Counted from the stretch's first letter, positions 39,320-47,239 are shown. The stretch: 64,000 nt of DNA from Bifidobacterium sp. ESL0763 (GCF_029433395.1 NZ_JAQTHW010000002.1:1116001-1180000); one strand, 5' to 3'. Notes: generated by a model from the letters alone, not told the origin. Translations and numbers: made by a program.

Positions 39320-39327
39320 ATTCTATA
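39320..39327 (-). promoter_or_regulatory. Promoter -10 element for the pilus adhesin-pilin genes
   Basis: TATAGAAT on the minus strand, 57 bases before the adhesin ATG, within a locally AT-rich stretch. It suggests that adhesin and pilin have a promoter of their own, separate from the sortase gene. Confidence 0.5.
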
Positions 39328-39455
39328 CTAGCGTGAAAAACGTGAGACAACCCGTCTCGATGGCATTCATCGCACGAGACGCATCAAGATTTCGTTTGCC
39401 GCAAGATTCGTGTCGCCGGCCACACAGCGCTCCCACCCCCGCGGCGGCCTTGCAA

Positions 39456-40514
39456 TCAGCCGGAAACCGTGGCGCGCAGCGCGTGGCGGACCGGCCAGCG
39501 GCGGCGATGGCGGACGAGGGTAACGATTATTCCAAGAGCGATAATCGACAGCGTCGTCACCGACCCGCGCAGCAACCCGTCGCCGATGGAGTCCTCCGGG
39601 TAGGGGATGTCCTTGGGGATCGGGCGGCGCTCGGCGGTCAGCACGAGGCGGTGGGTGTTGACGCCGTAGGGGGTGCAGGTCATCAGGGTGACCAGGTCCT
39701 TGCCCGGGCGCACCTTGTAGAGATGGACGTCGTCCGGGTCGACGACGTGGATGGCGGTGACCCGGTAGCCGATGGTGCGGCCCAGGGTGTCGATGTAGAT
39801 CACGTCGCCGCGGTCGAGCTCGTCGAGCCGGGTGAACAGCGTCTCGTAGGGCCGGCCGCGGTGGCCGGTGAGCACGCTGTTGGTCGACGCGCCGCCGATC
39901 GGCAGGCTCGTGCCGTAGAGATGGCCCACGCCCTTGTCGAGCACCTCGTCGGAGGTGCCGTGGTAGATCGGCAGCTTCAGCGAAATCTTGGGGATGTGGA
40001 TGACGCCCATCACGCCGCCGCCCTCGTCGAGCAGCCCCTGGTAGGTCGCGTCCTTCTGCGAGCTGGTGAGCGCCTTGCGCCCGCCCTTCGAGTTCCGCAC
40101 GTCGGGGGCGAAGGGGTCGCTGTATTCGCCGAGCGAGCCCTGCCCGCCCGAGGCGATGGCCGCGTTGTAGCGCTGGGCGTCGTGGTATTCGCCCACGACC
40201 CGGCCCTGCGGCCACTTGCGCACCCGGTTCATCGCGGCGACGGCCTGCGCCTCCTGTCGCCGGGCGTTGACGTATTGGTTGGCCGGCAGCCAGAGCGCCA
40301 GCGTCACGGCCGCCACCACGAGCAGCGCGGCGAGGGCCTTCAGGACGTTGATCGCCCTGCGCTTGCGGCGGATGGTCGCCGCGTGCGCCATCCCCTCCCC
40401 CATCACCTCGGCGAAGCTCTTCGGGGCACGCTCCGGCCGTCCGGCGTCGCCCGGCGTCGTCCTCGCGCCGCAACGACCGTCGTGGCCGCGACCTCGTGCT
40501 TCGTCTGTGCTCAT
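39456..40514 (-). CDS. srtC: Class C (pilin-polymerising) sortase
   Basis: A 352-residue membrane-bound transpeptidase. A cytosolic N-terminus of about 60 residues is followed by a helix (VLKALAALLVVAAVTLALWL), the lid motif YSDPFAP typical of class C sortases, the catalytic His in LTGHRGRPYE, the catalytic Cys in TLMTCTPYGVNTHRL with its Arg, and a second C-terminal membrane helix (TTLSIIALGIIVTLV). It should link the LPMTG pilin into fibres and attach the adhesin. The start at ATG 40514 has no clear ribosome binding site; ATGs further in are possible. Unusually it lies upstream of the pilin genes. Confidence 0.92.
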   Translation of the reverse strand: MSTDEARGRGHDGRCGARTTPGDAGRPERAPKSFAEVMGEGMAHAATIRRKRRAINVLKALAALLVVAAVTLALWLPANQYVNARRQEAQAVAAMNRVRKWPQGRVVGEYHDAQRYNAAIASGGQGSLGEYSDPFAPDVRNSKGGRKALTSSQKDATYQGLLDEGGGVMGVIHIPKISLKLPIYHGTSDEVLDKGVGHLYGTSLPIGGASTNSVLTGHRGRPYETLFTRLDELDRGDVIYIDTLGRTIGYRVTAIHVVDPDDVHLYKVRPGKDLVTLMTCTPYGVNTHRLVLTAERRPIPKDIPYPEDSIGDGLLRGSVTTLSIIALGIIVTLVRHRRRWPVRHALRATVSG

Positions 40515-40570
40515 ATCTGTTACGCTACACGGACGGGGCACACCCGGGCCGAAAAAGACCCCGGAATACG

Positions 40571-40599
40571 CGAAAAGCCCCCGCAAAAAGCGGAGGCTT
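40571..40599 (-). terminator. Rho-independent terminator after rplT
   Basis: The arms AAGCCCCCGC and GCGGAGGCTT pair over 10 bp with one G-T and an AAAAA loop. The minus strand continues with TTTTCGCG. It lies 28 bases after the rplT stop and just upstream of the sortase start. Confidence 0.85.
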
Positions 40600-40627
40600 G
40601 ACGATTTCTGTGTCCGAAGTCGGAGGC

Positions 40628-41011
40628 TCAGGCCTTGGCCGGGGCGTTCAGGTCCTTCGGCAGCGCGGCCTTTGCGGCGTCGACGATGGTCTTGAAGGTG
40701 TCGGCGTCGGAGACGGCGAGTTCGGCCAGCGCACGGCGGTCGAGCTCGATGCCCGCGAGCTTCAGGCCCTGCATGAAGCGGTTGTAGGTGATGCCCTCGG
40801 CGCGGACCGCGGCGTTGATGCGCTGGATCCACAGCTTGCGGAAGTCGGCCTTGCGCGCCTTGCGGTCGCGGAAGTTGTAGTTGAATGAATGGAGCAGCTG
40901 CTCTTTCGCACGACGGTACGAACGGGAGCGCTGGCCGCGGTAGCCCGAAGCCCTCTTGAGAACGACGCGACGCTTCTTGTGGGCGTTCACTGCGCGCTTG
41001 ACACGTGCCAT
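40628..41011 (-). CDS. rplT: 50S ribosomal protein bL20
   Basis: A 127-residue protein. The basic N-terminal helix [20 protein letters not shown] is diagnostic, followed by [17 protein letters not shown] and the globular part [19 protein letters not shown]. It binds 23S rRNA early in large-subunit assembly. Third gene of the infC-rpmI-rplT operon; the C-terminus is about eight residues longer than in E. coli. Confidence 0.97.
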   Translation of the reverse strand: MARVKRAVNAHKKRRVVLKRASGYRGQRSRSYRRAKEQLLHSFNYNFRDRKARKADFRKLWIQRINAAVRAEGITYNRFMQGLKLAGIELDRRALAELAVSDADTFKTIVDAAKAALPKDLNAPAKA

Positions 41012-41065
41012 ATTGTTTCCTCTAGCTTTCTGTTAAACCTGTTAAAACCTGTGACCCGGGCCGAT

Positions 41066-41260
41066 TCAGCGGCCGAGCAGCCTGCGCATGTTCTTGCTCT
41101 GCGCCGTGGCCAGCACCTGGTCGCGGGAGAGGTTGCGGCGCTTACGCGCGGACTTGTGCTCAAGGTTGTGGCGCATCGAGGTGCCCGCCTGCATGAGCTT
41201 GCCCGACCCGGTGACGCGGACGCGCTTTTTCGCGGCGGAATTGGTTTTCATCTTCGGCAT
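41066..41260 (-). CDS. rpmI: 50S ribosomal protein bL35
   Basis: A 64-residue basic protein. [20 protein letters not shown] opens it and [15 protein letters not shown] closes it, both diagnostic. The true ATG is at 41260, preceded by GGAGGGCAGCA; in-frame codons further upstream are not part of the gene. It lies between infC and rplT. Confidence 0.97.
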   Translation of the reverse strand: MPKMKTNSAAKKRVRVTGSGKLMQAGTSMRHNLEHKSARKRRNLSRDQVLATAQSKNMRRLLGR

Positions 41261-41350
41261 TGCTGCCCTCCTATTATCTCGGGGGATCAAACTGTTCTTT
41301 GATGACCCTGCGCCCACCGGTGTCCCCATCGGCAGGCACAACAACTTGGT

Positions 41351-42115
41351 TTACTTCTTGCTCGTCCTCGGCTTGGCGGCCTTGGACGAGGTATTGCCGG
41401 ACTTGTCGGCAGGCTTGGACGGCTTGGCAGCGGCGGGCTTGGCAGGCTTGGAGTCGCGCGCGATGCCGCTGACCACGGCCTTGGCTTTGCCGGCCTCCTC
41501 GGCCTTCGCCTTCTGCTTGGCCTCGAGCCGGGCCTTCTGGCGGGCCTGGCGCTCGGCGCGGGTGTCGGCGCCACGACGGCGCTGCTCGGACTTGGTGTGC
41601 ACCTTCTTGCCCTTGGGCGCCAGCGTCATGAAGATGTTGCGGCCCTCGTGCTTCGGGTAGAACTCGATGGTGCCGTATTCGGCCACCTCGTCGGCCAGGC
41701 GCTGCAGCAGCTCCACACCGCCGATCGGCCTGGAACGCTCGCGGCCACGCAGCATGATGGTGACCTTGACCTTGTCGCCGCCGGAAAGGAACTTGACGAC
41801 CTGGCCCTTCTTGGTCTCGAAATCGTGCTCGTCGATCTTCAGGCGGAACCTGATCTCCTTGATCTCGGCGGTGTTCTGGTTGCGACGGGCCTCGCGCTGC
41901 TTGATCTTCTCGTTGTACTTGTACTTGCCATAGTCGATGAGCTTGGCAACGGGAGGCTTCGCATTCGGCGCCACCTCGACCAAGTCGAGATTCGCTTCCT
42001 TGGCCAGATTCAATGCGACCGAGGTCGCGATGACCCCCACCTGCTCGCTGTTCGGGCCGATCAGGCGTACCTGGGAGACGCGTATCTCGTCGTTAATGCG
42101 TGGTTGTGCGCTGAT
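41351..42115 (-). CDS. infC: Translation initiation factor IF-3 (apparent AUC start)
   Basis: About 254 residues. The IF-3 N-domain begins [20 protein letters not shown] and the C-domain has [17 protein letters not shown] and [14 protein letters not shown] Lys/Ala/Pro-rich tail of about 80 residues follows residue 175. No ATG or GTG is available: a TAA lies two codons before the TTG at 42127, leaving TTG or two adjacent ATC codons (42118 and 42115). GGAG is ideally spaced for the second ATC and gives the family N-terminus. AUU/AUC starts are known for infC and allow IF-3 to repress its own translation. It heads the IF3-L35-L20 operon. Confidence 0.93.
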   Translation of the reverse strand: MSAQPRINDEIRVSQVRLIGPNSEQVGVIATSVALNLAKEANLDLVEVAPNAKPPVAKLIDYGKYKYNEKIKQREARRNQNTAEIKEIRFRLKIDEHDFETKKGQVVKFLSGGDKVKVTIMLRGRERSRPIGGVELLQRLADEVAEYGTIEFYPKHEGRNIFMTLAPKGKKVHTKSEQRRRGADTRAERQARQKARLEAKQKAKAEEAGKAKAVVSGIARDSKPAKPAAAKPSKPADKSGNTSSKAAKPRTSKK

Positions 42116-42127
42116 GATGAACTCCAA

Positions 42128-42355
42128 TCCTTATTGCCTCGGACGCATCTCGCTGCAAACCCCGGCATCAGCACTCTGATGTCATGCGCAACATGGATTC
42201 AAAACAGCGGCCGCGCAATGCGGACCGTGGAAGCATCGGCACAGCCGACATCCAGCCCCGGGCAGACCCGGAATGTCTTGAACCCGAAGCTACGACAAGC
42301 TTCCAGGTGGGGACGCACCCACTTTCTTGATTTCTCAAGCCAAAAGAACACTATA
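42128..42355 (-). promoter_or_regulatory. infC operon leader with serial hairpins
   Basis: From a minus-strand -10-like TATAGT (42350-42355) to the infC ribosome binding site the leader contains six small perfect hairpins: arms at 42326-42339, 42307-42322, 42286-42303, 42258-42271, 42236-42248 and 42166-42181, each of 5-6 bp. None has a T-run, so it looks like a structured leader more than a terminator. Regulation by IF-3, L20 or another factor is inferred. Confidence 0.55.
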
Positions 42356-42456
42356 CCATACCCGCCGACCAGCGGCGCCGGCCGGCGACACCCACCCGCC
42401 GCCACGGGCGAAGCGGACATGCATTCGCCTCAAATGGCCGCTTCATGCCGGCGACG

Positions 42457-42493
42457 ACCGGCCAACCGCTTCGAGAGCGGGCGGTAGGCCGGT
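42457..42493. repeat. Palindrome after GNAT gene
   Basis: ACCGGCC-A-ACCGC and GCGGT-A-GGCCGGT form a 12-bp stem with one A-A internal mismatch and an 11-base loop. It is downstream of the acetyltransferase stop on the minus strand, without a T-tail, and may act as a weak terminator. The rest of 42356-42510 shows nothing further. Confidence 0.55.
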
Positions 42494-42510
42494 CGGCGAC
42501 ACCGCCGTTG

Positions 42511-43041
42511 TCAGTGTTCAGGCGACCCGGCCGCGGAGGCGAAGTTGGCGAATTCCAGCTCCGTGAAACCGCCGCCGTCCTCGCTCTGCGTCCTGCCGGT
42601 GGGACCGAAGCCCATGTGGCGGTAGAAACCCTGGGCCGCGGCGTTCGACTCCTGCACCCAGAGCACCACCCGGTCATGCGGCATCGCGGCGAGCGCCGCC
42701 TCCATGAGCCGGCGTCCGGCGCCGCGCCCCTTGGCCTCGGCGAGCACATAGATGGCGGCCAGTTCCGAGGTGCCCGGATAATCGCTCGGCGGACGGGCCG
42801 CTCCGCAGATCTCGGCGTATCCGATCAGTCGCCCGCCGTCCAGGGCCACGAACACGTTCGCGGGGTCGTGGCGCCTGGTGACCTCGAGCGCGAACTGAGG
42901 GGTGATCTTGTCGACCAGCCACTGGGGCAGCCGGCCCTGGTAGGTCTCGCGCCAGGTGCGCGCATGCACCTCGGCCTTGGCCTCGAAATCGTCGGGCGTG
43001 ATGTGGCGCACCACGATGCCGCCCTCGCTTGCAACCGACAT
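42511..43041 (-). CDS. GNAT family N-acetyltransferase
   Basis: A 176-residue acetyl-CoA-dependent transferase. VVRHITPDDFEAKAEVHARTW is the typical N-terminal strand-helix, ELAAIYVLAEAKGRGAGRRLM is motif A with the acetyl-CoA pyrophosphate loop (RGxGxG/A variant), and VLWVQESNAAAQGFYRHMGF is motif B. Substrate unknown. The ATG at 43041 lies 7 bases after the stop of the VOC gene, so the pair is translationally coupled. Confidence 0.85.
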   Translation of the reverse strand: MSVASEGGIVVRHITPDDFEAKAEVHARTWRETYQGRLPQWLVDKITPQFALEVTRRHDPANVFVALDGGRLIGYAEICGAARPPSDYPGTSELAAIYVLAEAKGRGAGRRLMEAALAAMPHDRVVLWVQESNAAAQGFYRHMGFGPTGRTQSEDGGGFTELEFANFASAAGSPEH

Positions 43042-43048
43042 GGCCAGC

Positions 43049-43417
43049 CTACTTGTTGACGACGGCTTCGATGTTGTTGCCATCCGGGTCGTGCACGAAG
43101 GCGGCGTAGTAATCCGGACCGTAGTCCGGACGCGGGCCGGGGGCGCCGTTGTCGGTGCCGCCGTTGGCCAGGCCGGCCTCGTAGAAGGACTTGATGGCGT
43201 CGACGTCGGCGGCGGTGAACGCGACGTGCACCGGGGCCGGGATGACGCCCGGCTTGGGGGCAGAGACCCAGACGCTGTCGCCGTCCTTGCCGTCCACGAA
43301 CATCACGGCGCCCGGGAACTCGGCGGCCTTGACATAGCCGAGCGGCGCGAGCGCCTTCTCGTAGAACGCCTTCTCGGCCTCGACATTGGACGTGGAAATG
43401 GTGAGGTGATTAATCAT
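43049..43417 (-). CDS. VOC (glyoxalase/bleomycin-resistance) family protein
   Basis: A 122-residue protein with two beta-alpha-beta-beta-beta modules. It begins MINHLTISTSNVEAEKAFYE and ends FVHDPDGNNIEAVVNK, the classic VOC ending with the metal-ligand Glu. The centre has HVAFTAADVDAIKSFYEAGL. Substrate cannot be read. AAGGGGAATACC precedes the ATG. A longer frame upstream runs through the palindromic repeats at 43.44-43.6 kb and is not coding. Confidence 0.85.
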   Translation of the reverse strand: MINHLTISTSNVEAEKAFYEKALAPLGYVKAAEFPGAVMFVDGKDGDSVWVSAPKPGVIPAPVHVAFTAADVDAIKSFYEAGLANGGTDNGAPGPRPDYGPDYYAAFVHDPDGNNIEAVVNK

Positions 43418-43440
43418 GGTATTCCCCTTATCTTGATGCA

Positions 43441-43593
43441 GGCTCACATTTTTTCGAGCCCCCGAAAAAATGTGAGCCGGAAACGAACATCGCTGAAAGC
43501 ATAATAGCATCATTCCAACGATTTCGAGGCATCGTTCGACATACCCGATGTTCGTTTGACTCACATTTTTTCGAAGGCTCGAAAAAATGTGAG
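43441..43593. repeat. Twin long hairpins flanking a palindromic spacer
   Basis: Hairpin A (43441-43478) has 16-bp perfect arms starting GGCTCACATTTTTTCG and a 6-base loop. Hairpin B (43560-43593) has 15-bp perfect arms CTCACATTTTTTCGA and a 4-base loop. Between them AAACGAACATCG (43481-43492) and CGATGTTCGTTT (43546-43557) are exact inverted copies, and AACGAT/ATCGTT pair inside. The whole block fills the divergent VOC/thiN intergenic region. Confidence 0.85.
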
Positions 43594-43604
43594 CCGCCAC
43601 CTTG

Positions 43605-43610
43605 TAAAAT
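43605..43610 (+). promoter_or_regulatory. -10 element implying a leaderless thiN transcript
   Basis: TAAAAT ends six bases before the thiamine pyrophosphokinase ATG, so transcription should start at or within a base or two of the start codon. There is no ribosome binding site, which agrees with a leaderless mRNA. Confidence 0.55.
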
Positions 43611-43616
43611 CCATAT

Positions 43617-44387
43617 ATGCATTCCTCTCACTCCTGCGCCATCTTCGCCGCGGGCACCTATTACGGCGGCGAGCCCCACGGCGACGCCATCGACGCCGAC
43701 ACGCTCGTCATCGCGGCCGATGGCGGGCTCGACCACGCCCGGCGGCTGGGCGTGCACGCCGACATCGTCATCGGCGACTTCGACTCTCTTCCCGGCGGCG
43801 CTCCGGGGACCTGCGACGCCGGCCCGGAATCCCCCGAGGTGATCGCGCTGCCGCCGGAGCACGACGACCCCGACATGCTCTCCGCGCTCAAGGTCGGCTG
43901 GAGCCGCGGCGCCCGCACCTTCCGCATCTACGGCGGGCTGGGCGGACGGATCGACCACACCATCGCCAACATCCAGATGCTCGCGCTGCTGGCCCACAAC
44001 GGCGGCCACGGCATGCTCTTCGGCCGGCGCGGCGTGGTCACCGCCATCGCCGACGGCTCGCTCGCCTTCCACGCCGGGGCCCTGCCCGCCCAGGAGCGCA
44101 ACCGCATGGTCTCCGTCTTCTCGCACGGCGACGTCTCGCGCGGGGTGACGATAGCGGGGCTGAAATACGAGCTGCACGACGGGGTGATGCGGGGCGACAC
44201 GGTGCTCGGGGTGAGCAACGAGTTCCTCGACGAGCGGCCCGCCTCGATCGGGGTGAGGGACGGCACCCTCATCGTCGTCTTCCCCTCGCAGGCCATCTTC
44301 CCGGCCTTCTCGACCACCATCGTCCCCGCCGAGACGCTGGGGCCGCTCTCCTCCCAGGTCTCCTCGCTGCTCAACCCGTCGCGCTAG
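43617..44387 (+). CDS. thiN: Thiamine pyrophosphokinase
   Basis: A 256-residue cytosolic kinase transferring pyrophosphate from ATP to thiamine. VIAADGGLDHARRLG, IVIGDFDSL and HDDPDMLSALKVG carry the Asp residues that bind Mg and nucleotide, and GGLGGRIDHTIANIQML is the family signature. The C-terminal beta domain has GVTIAGLKYEL and GVSNEF (thiamine site). Length is normal. Apparently leaderless. Divergent from the VOC-GNAT pair. Confidence 0.9.
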   Translation: MHSSHSCAIFAAGTYYGGEPHGDAIDADTLVIAADGGLDHARRLGVHADIVIGDFDSLPGGAPGTCDAGPESPEVIALPPEHDDPDMLSALKVGWSRGARTFRIYGGLGGRIDHTIANIQMLALLAHNGGHGMLFGRRGVVTAIADGSLAFHAGALPAQERNRMVSVFSHGDVSRGVTIAGLKYELHDGVMRGDTVLGVSNEFLDERPASIGVRDGTLIVVFPSQAIFPAFSTTIVPAETLGPLSSQVSSLLNPSR

Positions 44388-44552
44388 CGGCACGTCTGCC
44401 TTTCGGCCGGCCGCAACCGCACCCACGCCGCATCCGCCCACCACAGCTCGCAGGGATGGGACGGATATGCCGAATTCCGTCGCCCGCCCTGCCATCGCAC
44501 GCCGTCACCGCCTAGAATCGAAACGGCATCATCACGCGTCGAAAGGAACACG

Positions 44553-44981
44553 ATGGCAACGAACGACATGCGACACACGACGGGCGCGGCCCCCGATCCG
44601 GCCCAGCAGGACGGCAAGGTGCTCTTCGTCTGCTACAACCACTGCACCACCTGCGCCCACGCGCGCCAGTGGCTGCGTGAGCACGACGTCGACTTCACCG
44701 AGCGCAACATCAAGGCCGACAACCCCACCGCCGCCGAGCTGAGGCGCTGGTGGAAGGCCAGCGGACTGCCGCTCAAGCGCTTCTTCAACACCTCGGGCAA
44801 GCCCTACCGCGAGCTGAGGCTCAAGGACCGCCTGCCGCAGATGAGCGAGGACGAGCAGCTCGAGGTTCTTGCCAGCAATGGCATGCTCGTGAAGCGCCCG
44901 ATAATTGTTAACGCTAACAATATTTTGGTGGGTTTTCTGCCAAAAGCATGGCAAACGTCATTTTTTAGTACAGAAGCGTGA
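44553..44981 (+). CDS. ArsC/Spx-like thioredoxin-fold protein
   Basis: A 142-residue protein of the ArsC family (Spx/YffB-like). LFVCYNHCTTCAHARQWL holds a C-N-H-C-T-T-C arrangement at the active-site loop; SGLPLKRFFNTSGKPYRELRLKDRLP and GMLVKRPIIV are the conserved ArsC/Spx core. With no arsenic genes nearby, a redox or regulatory role is as likely as arsenate reduction. AAAGGAACACG precedes the ATG. The last 30 codons are conspicuously AT-rich and contain a LacI-type operator, so the gap control region overlaps this coding sequence. Confidence 0.85.
   Translation: MATNDMRHTTGAAPDPAQQDGKVLFVCYNHCTTCAHARQWLREHDVDFTERNIKADNPTAAELRRWWKASGLPLKRFFNTSGKPYRELRLKDRLPQMSEDEQLEVLASNGMLVKRPIIVNANNILVGFLPKAWQTSFFSTEA
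44904..44921 (+). promoter_or_regulatory. LacI-family-type operator upstream of gap
   Basis: ATTGTTAACGCTAACAAT has 7-base perfect inverted arms around a central CG, the form of LacI-family operators. It lies inside the 3' end of the ArsC-like gene, about 135 bases before the gap start. In bifidobacteria the LacI-type regulator AraQ is reported to control central carbon genes through sites of this kind; assignment to AraQ is inference. Confidence 0.6.
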
Positions 44982-45056
44982 TTAAAGTAAGGAGTGTTAG
45001 CAAATGAGGCCGCCGGCACAATTCCGTACCTCCGGCCGAATCACAGGGAGAATCAC

Positions 45057-46112
45057 ATGACAGTAAAGATTGGTATTAACGGTTTCGGCCGCATCGGTCG
45101 TCTTGCGTTCCGTCGTATCTTCGAGCTCCAGGCCCGCGGTGGCCAGGCCGGCGATATCGAGGTCGCAGCCATCAACGATCTGACGACCCCCGCGATGCTC
45201 GCCTACCTGCTCAAGTACGACAGCGTCCATGGCACCTTCCGTCACGATGACGGCACCCCGGTCAAGGTGGAGGCCACCGATGACGCAATCGTCGTCGACG
45301 GCAAGGAATACAAGGTCTATGCCGAGAAGGACGCCCGCAACATCCCGTGGGTGAAGAACGACGGCGTCGAGTTCGTGCTCGAGTGCACCGGCTTCTACAC
45401 CTCCGCCGCCAAGAGCCAGGCCCACCTGGACGCCGGCGCCAAGAAGGTCCTCATCTCCGCCCCGGCCAAGGACGACACCACCCCGACCGTGGTCTTCGGC
45501 GTCAACCAGGACATCCTCAAGGCCAGCGACGACATCGTCTCCGCCGGCTCCTGCACCACGAACTCCTTCGCGGCGCTCGTCAAGCTGCTCGACGACCAGT
45601 TCGGCATCAAGGTCGGCTTCATGACCACCGTGCACGCCTACACCGGCAGCCAGATGCTGCTCGACGGCCCGCGTGGCTCCAAGCCGCGCAACAACCGCGC
45701 CGCCGCCGTCAACACGATCGAGCACTCCACCGGCGCCGCCAAGGCGATTGGCAAGGTCGTCCCCTCGGTCAACGGCAAGCTGCAGGGCCACGCCCAGCGC
45801 GTGCAGATCCCCGACGGCTCCTTCACCGAGCTCTTCACCGTGCTCGGCAAGGAGACCACGGTCGATGAGATCAACGCCGCGGCCAAGAAGGCCTTCGAGG
45901 GCAACGAGACCTTCGGCTACAACGCCGACAGCATCGTCACCTCCGACATCATCGACGACACCCACGGCGGCGTCTTCGATCCGACGCAGACCGACGTGAA
46001 CACCATCGACGGCACCACGCTGGCCCGCACCGTCGCCTTCTACGACAACGAGTACGGCTTCACCTGCAACATGATCCGTACCCTGCTCTACTTCGCCGAG
46101 CTGAGCAAGTGA
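45057..46112 (+). CDS. gap: Glyceraldehyde-3-phosphate dehydrogenase (type I)
   Basis: A 351-residue NAD-dependent enzyme of glycolysis and the bifid shunt. [17 protein letters not shown] is the NAD-binding start, [17 protein letters not shown] holds the catalytic Cys (the usual SNASCTTNCLAP is altered around it), followed by [10 protein letters not shown] and WYDNEYG-like [21 protein letters not shown] precedes ATG 45057. The leader and the upstream gene's end carry the operator at 44904-44921. A strong hairpin follows the gene. Confidence 0.96.
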   Translation: MTVKIGINGFGRIGRLAFRRIFELQARGGQAGDIEVAAINDLTTPAMLAYLLKYDSVHGTFRHDDGTPVKVEATDDAIVVDGKEYKVYAEKDARNIPWVKNDGVEFVLECTGFYTSAAKSQAHLDAGAKKVLISAPAKDDTTPTVVFGVNQDILKASDDIVSAGSCTTNSFAALVKLLDDQFGIKVGFMTTVHAYTGSQMLLDGPRGSKPRNNRAAAVNTIEHSTGAAKAIGKVVPSVNGKLQGHAQRVQIPDGSFTELFTVLGKETTVDEINAAAKKAFEGNETFGYNADSIVTSDIIDDTHGGVFDPTQTDVNTIDGTTLARTVAFYDNEYGFTCNMIRTLLYFAELSK

Positions 46113-46160
46113 GCATGTCGCTCTAGCGCGCATGCCTGATTGACAGGCATCGCAAGCGAT

Positions 46161-46195
46161 CGAAGGCCTCCATCCCCATCGGGTGGAGGCCTTCG
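46161..46195 (+). terminator. Hairpin terminator after gap
   Basis: CGAAGGCCTCCA and TGGAGGCCTTCG form a perfect 12-bp stem 49 bases after the gap stop. There is no strong T-run after it. Confidence 0.65.
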
Positions 46196-46221
46196 CCGTA
46201 CTCCGCCGCGGGTCACGGAGC

Positions 46222-46335
46222 GTTTCCGCCATAAACGGGCCACTGACGGCGCCTCACCGGCTCATTTATGGCGGAAACATATAATCCCGCCATAAATGAG
46301 CCACTGACAGACTCGCAGCGGCTCGAATATGGCGG
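46222..46335. repeat. Two CCGCCATAAA-type palindromic repeats
   Basis: Unit A (46222-46278) has 20-base arms starting GTTTCCGCCATAAA and ending TTTATGGCGGAAAC with two imperfect pairs. Unit B (46287-46335) has 16-base arms CCGCCATAAATGAGCC and GGCTCGAATATGGCGG with a three-base internal mismatch. Both loops begin with ACTGAC. The left arm of B is an exact inverted copy of the right arm of A. They lie between gap and ybaK and reach close to the ybaK start. Confidence 0.8.
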
Positions 46336-46385
46336 AAACGCGCGAGGGGGGCGCGGGCGGCGAGGCTGCTGGTAGAACTGGAGGC

Positions 46386-46895
46386 ATGAGCAAGAAGCAC
46401 AAGAAGACGGCGGGGACCGCCTCGACGCCGGCGACGCGCGAGCTGACCGAGGCCGGCATCCCCTTCAAGATCTACGAATACGAGCATTCCAACGACCACA
46501 TGGACGAGGGCTACGGCCTCGAGGGCGCGGAGAAGCTCGGCATCGATCCGCACCGCTCGTTCAAGACCCTGATGGCCGACACTGGCTCCGAGCGCGTCAT
46601 CGGCGTGGTCCCCGTCAGCGGGCACCTCGACATGAAGGACCTGGCCGCGGCGGTGGGCGCCAAGAAGGCCGCGATGGCCGATCCCAAGGTGGCGCAGCGC
46701 GAAAGCGGCTACGTGGTCGGCGGCATCTCCCCGCTGGGCCAGCGCACCAAGCACAGGACGGTCATCGACGAAAGCGCCATGCAATACGACGAGATCCTGG
46801 TTTCGGGCGGCAAACGCGGCTTCAGCGTCGGAGTGGACCCGCACGACCTGGCCGGTCTCCTCGGCGCCACCGTCGCGCGCATCGGCACCAGGTAG
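46386..46895 (+). CDS. ybaK: Cys-tRNA(Pro)/Cys-tRNA(Cys) deacylase, YbaK/EbsC family
   Basis: A 169-residue editing enzyme that removes cysteine from mischarged tRNA(Pro). TPATRELTEAGIPFKIYEYEH opens the fold, HRSFKTLMADTG and VPVSGHLDMKDLAAAVGAKKAAMA are the YbaK core with the essential Lys, and GYVVGGISPLGQRTKHRTVID is the glycine-rich substrate loop. The ATG at 46386 directly follows GGAGGC; the short spacing and a TAGAAC just upstream suggest it may be leaderless. Confidence 0.9.
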   Translation: MSKKHKKTAGTASTPATRELTEAGIPFKIYEYEHSNDHMDEGYGLEGAEKLGIDPHRSFKTLMADTGSERVIGVVPVSGHLDMKDLAAAVGAKKAAMADPKVAQRESGYVVGGISPLGQRTKHRTVIDESAMQYDEILVSGGKRGFSVGVDPHDLAGLLGATVARIGTR

Positions 46896-47239
46896 GCCGG
46901 TGGCATGGCCGAACCAAGCGACCGGTCCAGCCATGCCATCGGCACCGGCCCCGATTCCGCACCATCCATCCCCGCCGGCCCACGCCACCACTCGGGTCCG
47001 CACCAGCCGCCCCGGTCCATGCCATCCGTCCGAGACCATACCGTGCCCCGGCGCACCCACCACTCGGGTCCGCACCGTCTCTTCCGGCCCATGGCATCGC
47101 TCGTCCACGCCGCCCCACACATACGCATCGGCATGTCCCACCTGCGGGCAGACGCGCAAAAACCGCCGTGCATGACCGTAGGCGATGAACTAGGATAGTG
47201 AGCGATAACAATCACGTCTTCATCGCAGAGGAGTCGATC
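46896..47239. other. Intergenic region with 72-base-period direct repeat
   Basis: 344 bases without a supported gene. A 20-base segment (CCACCACTCGGGTCCGCACC) occurs exactly at 46985-47004 and 47057-47076, and the following CCGGYCCATG...CATC block repeats with the same 72-base offset. The region is C-rich on the plus strand. Confidence 0.6.

Noticed and set aside
43418..43600. N-terminal extension of the VOC protein containing a repeated peptide (AHIFSxxRKNVS)
   Set aside because: The repeated peptide is the translation of the two palindromes; the ATG at 43417 has a proper ribosome binding site and the family N-terminus.
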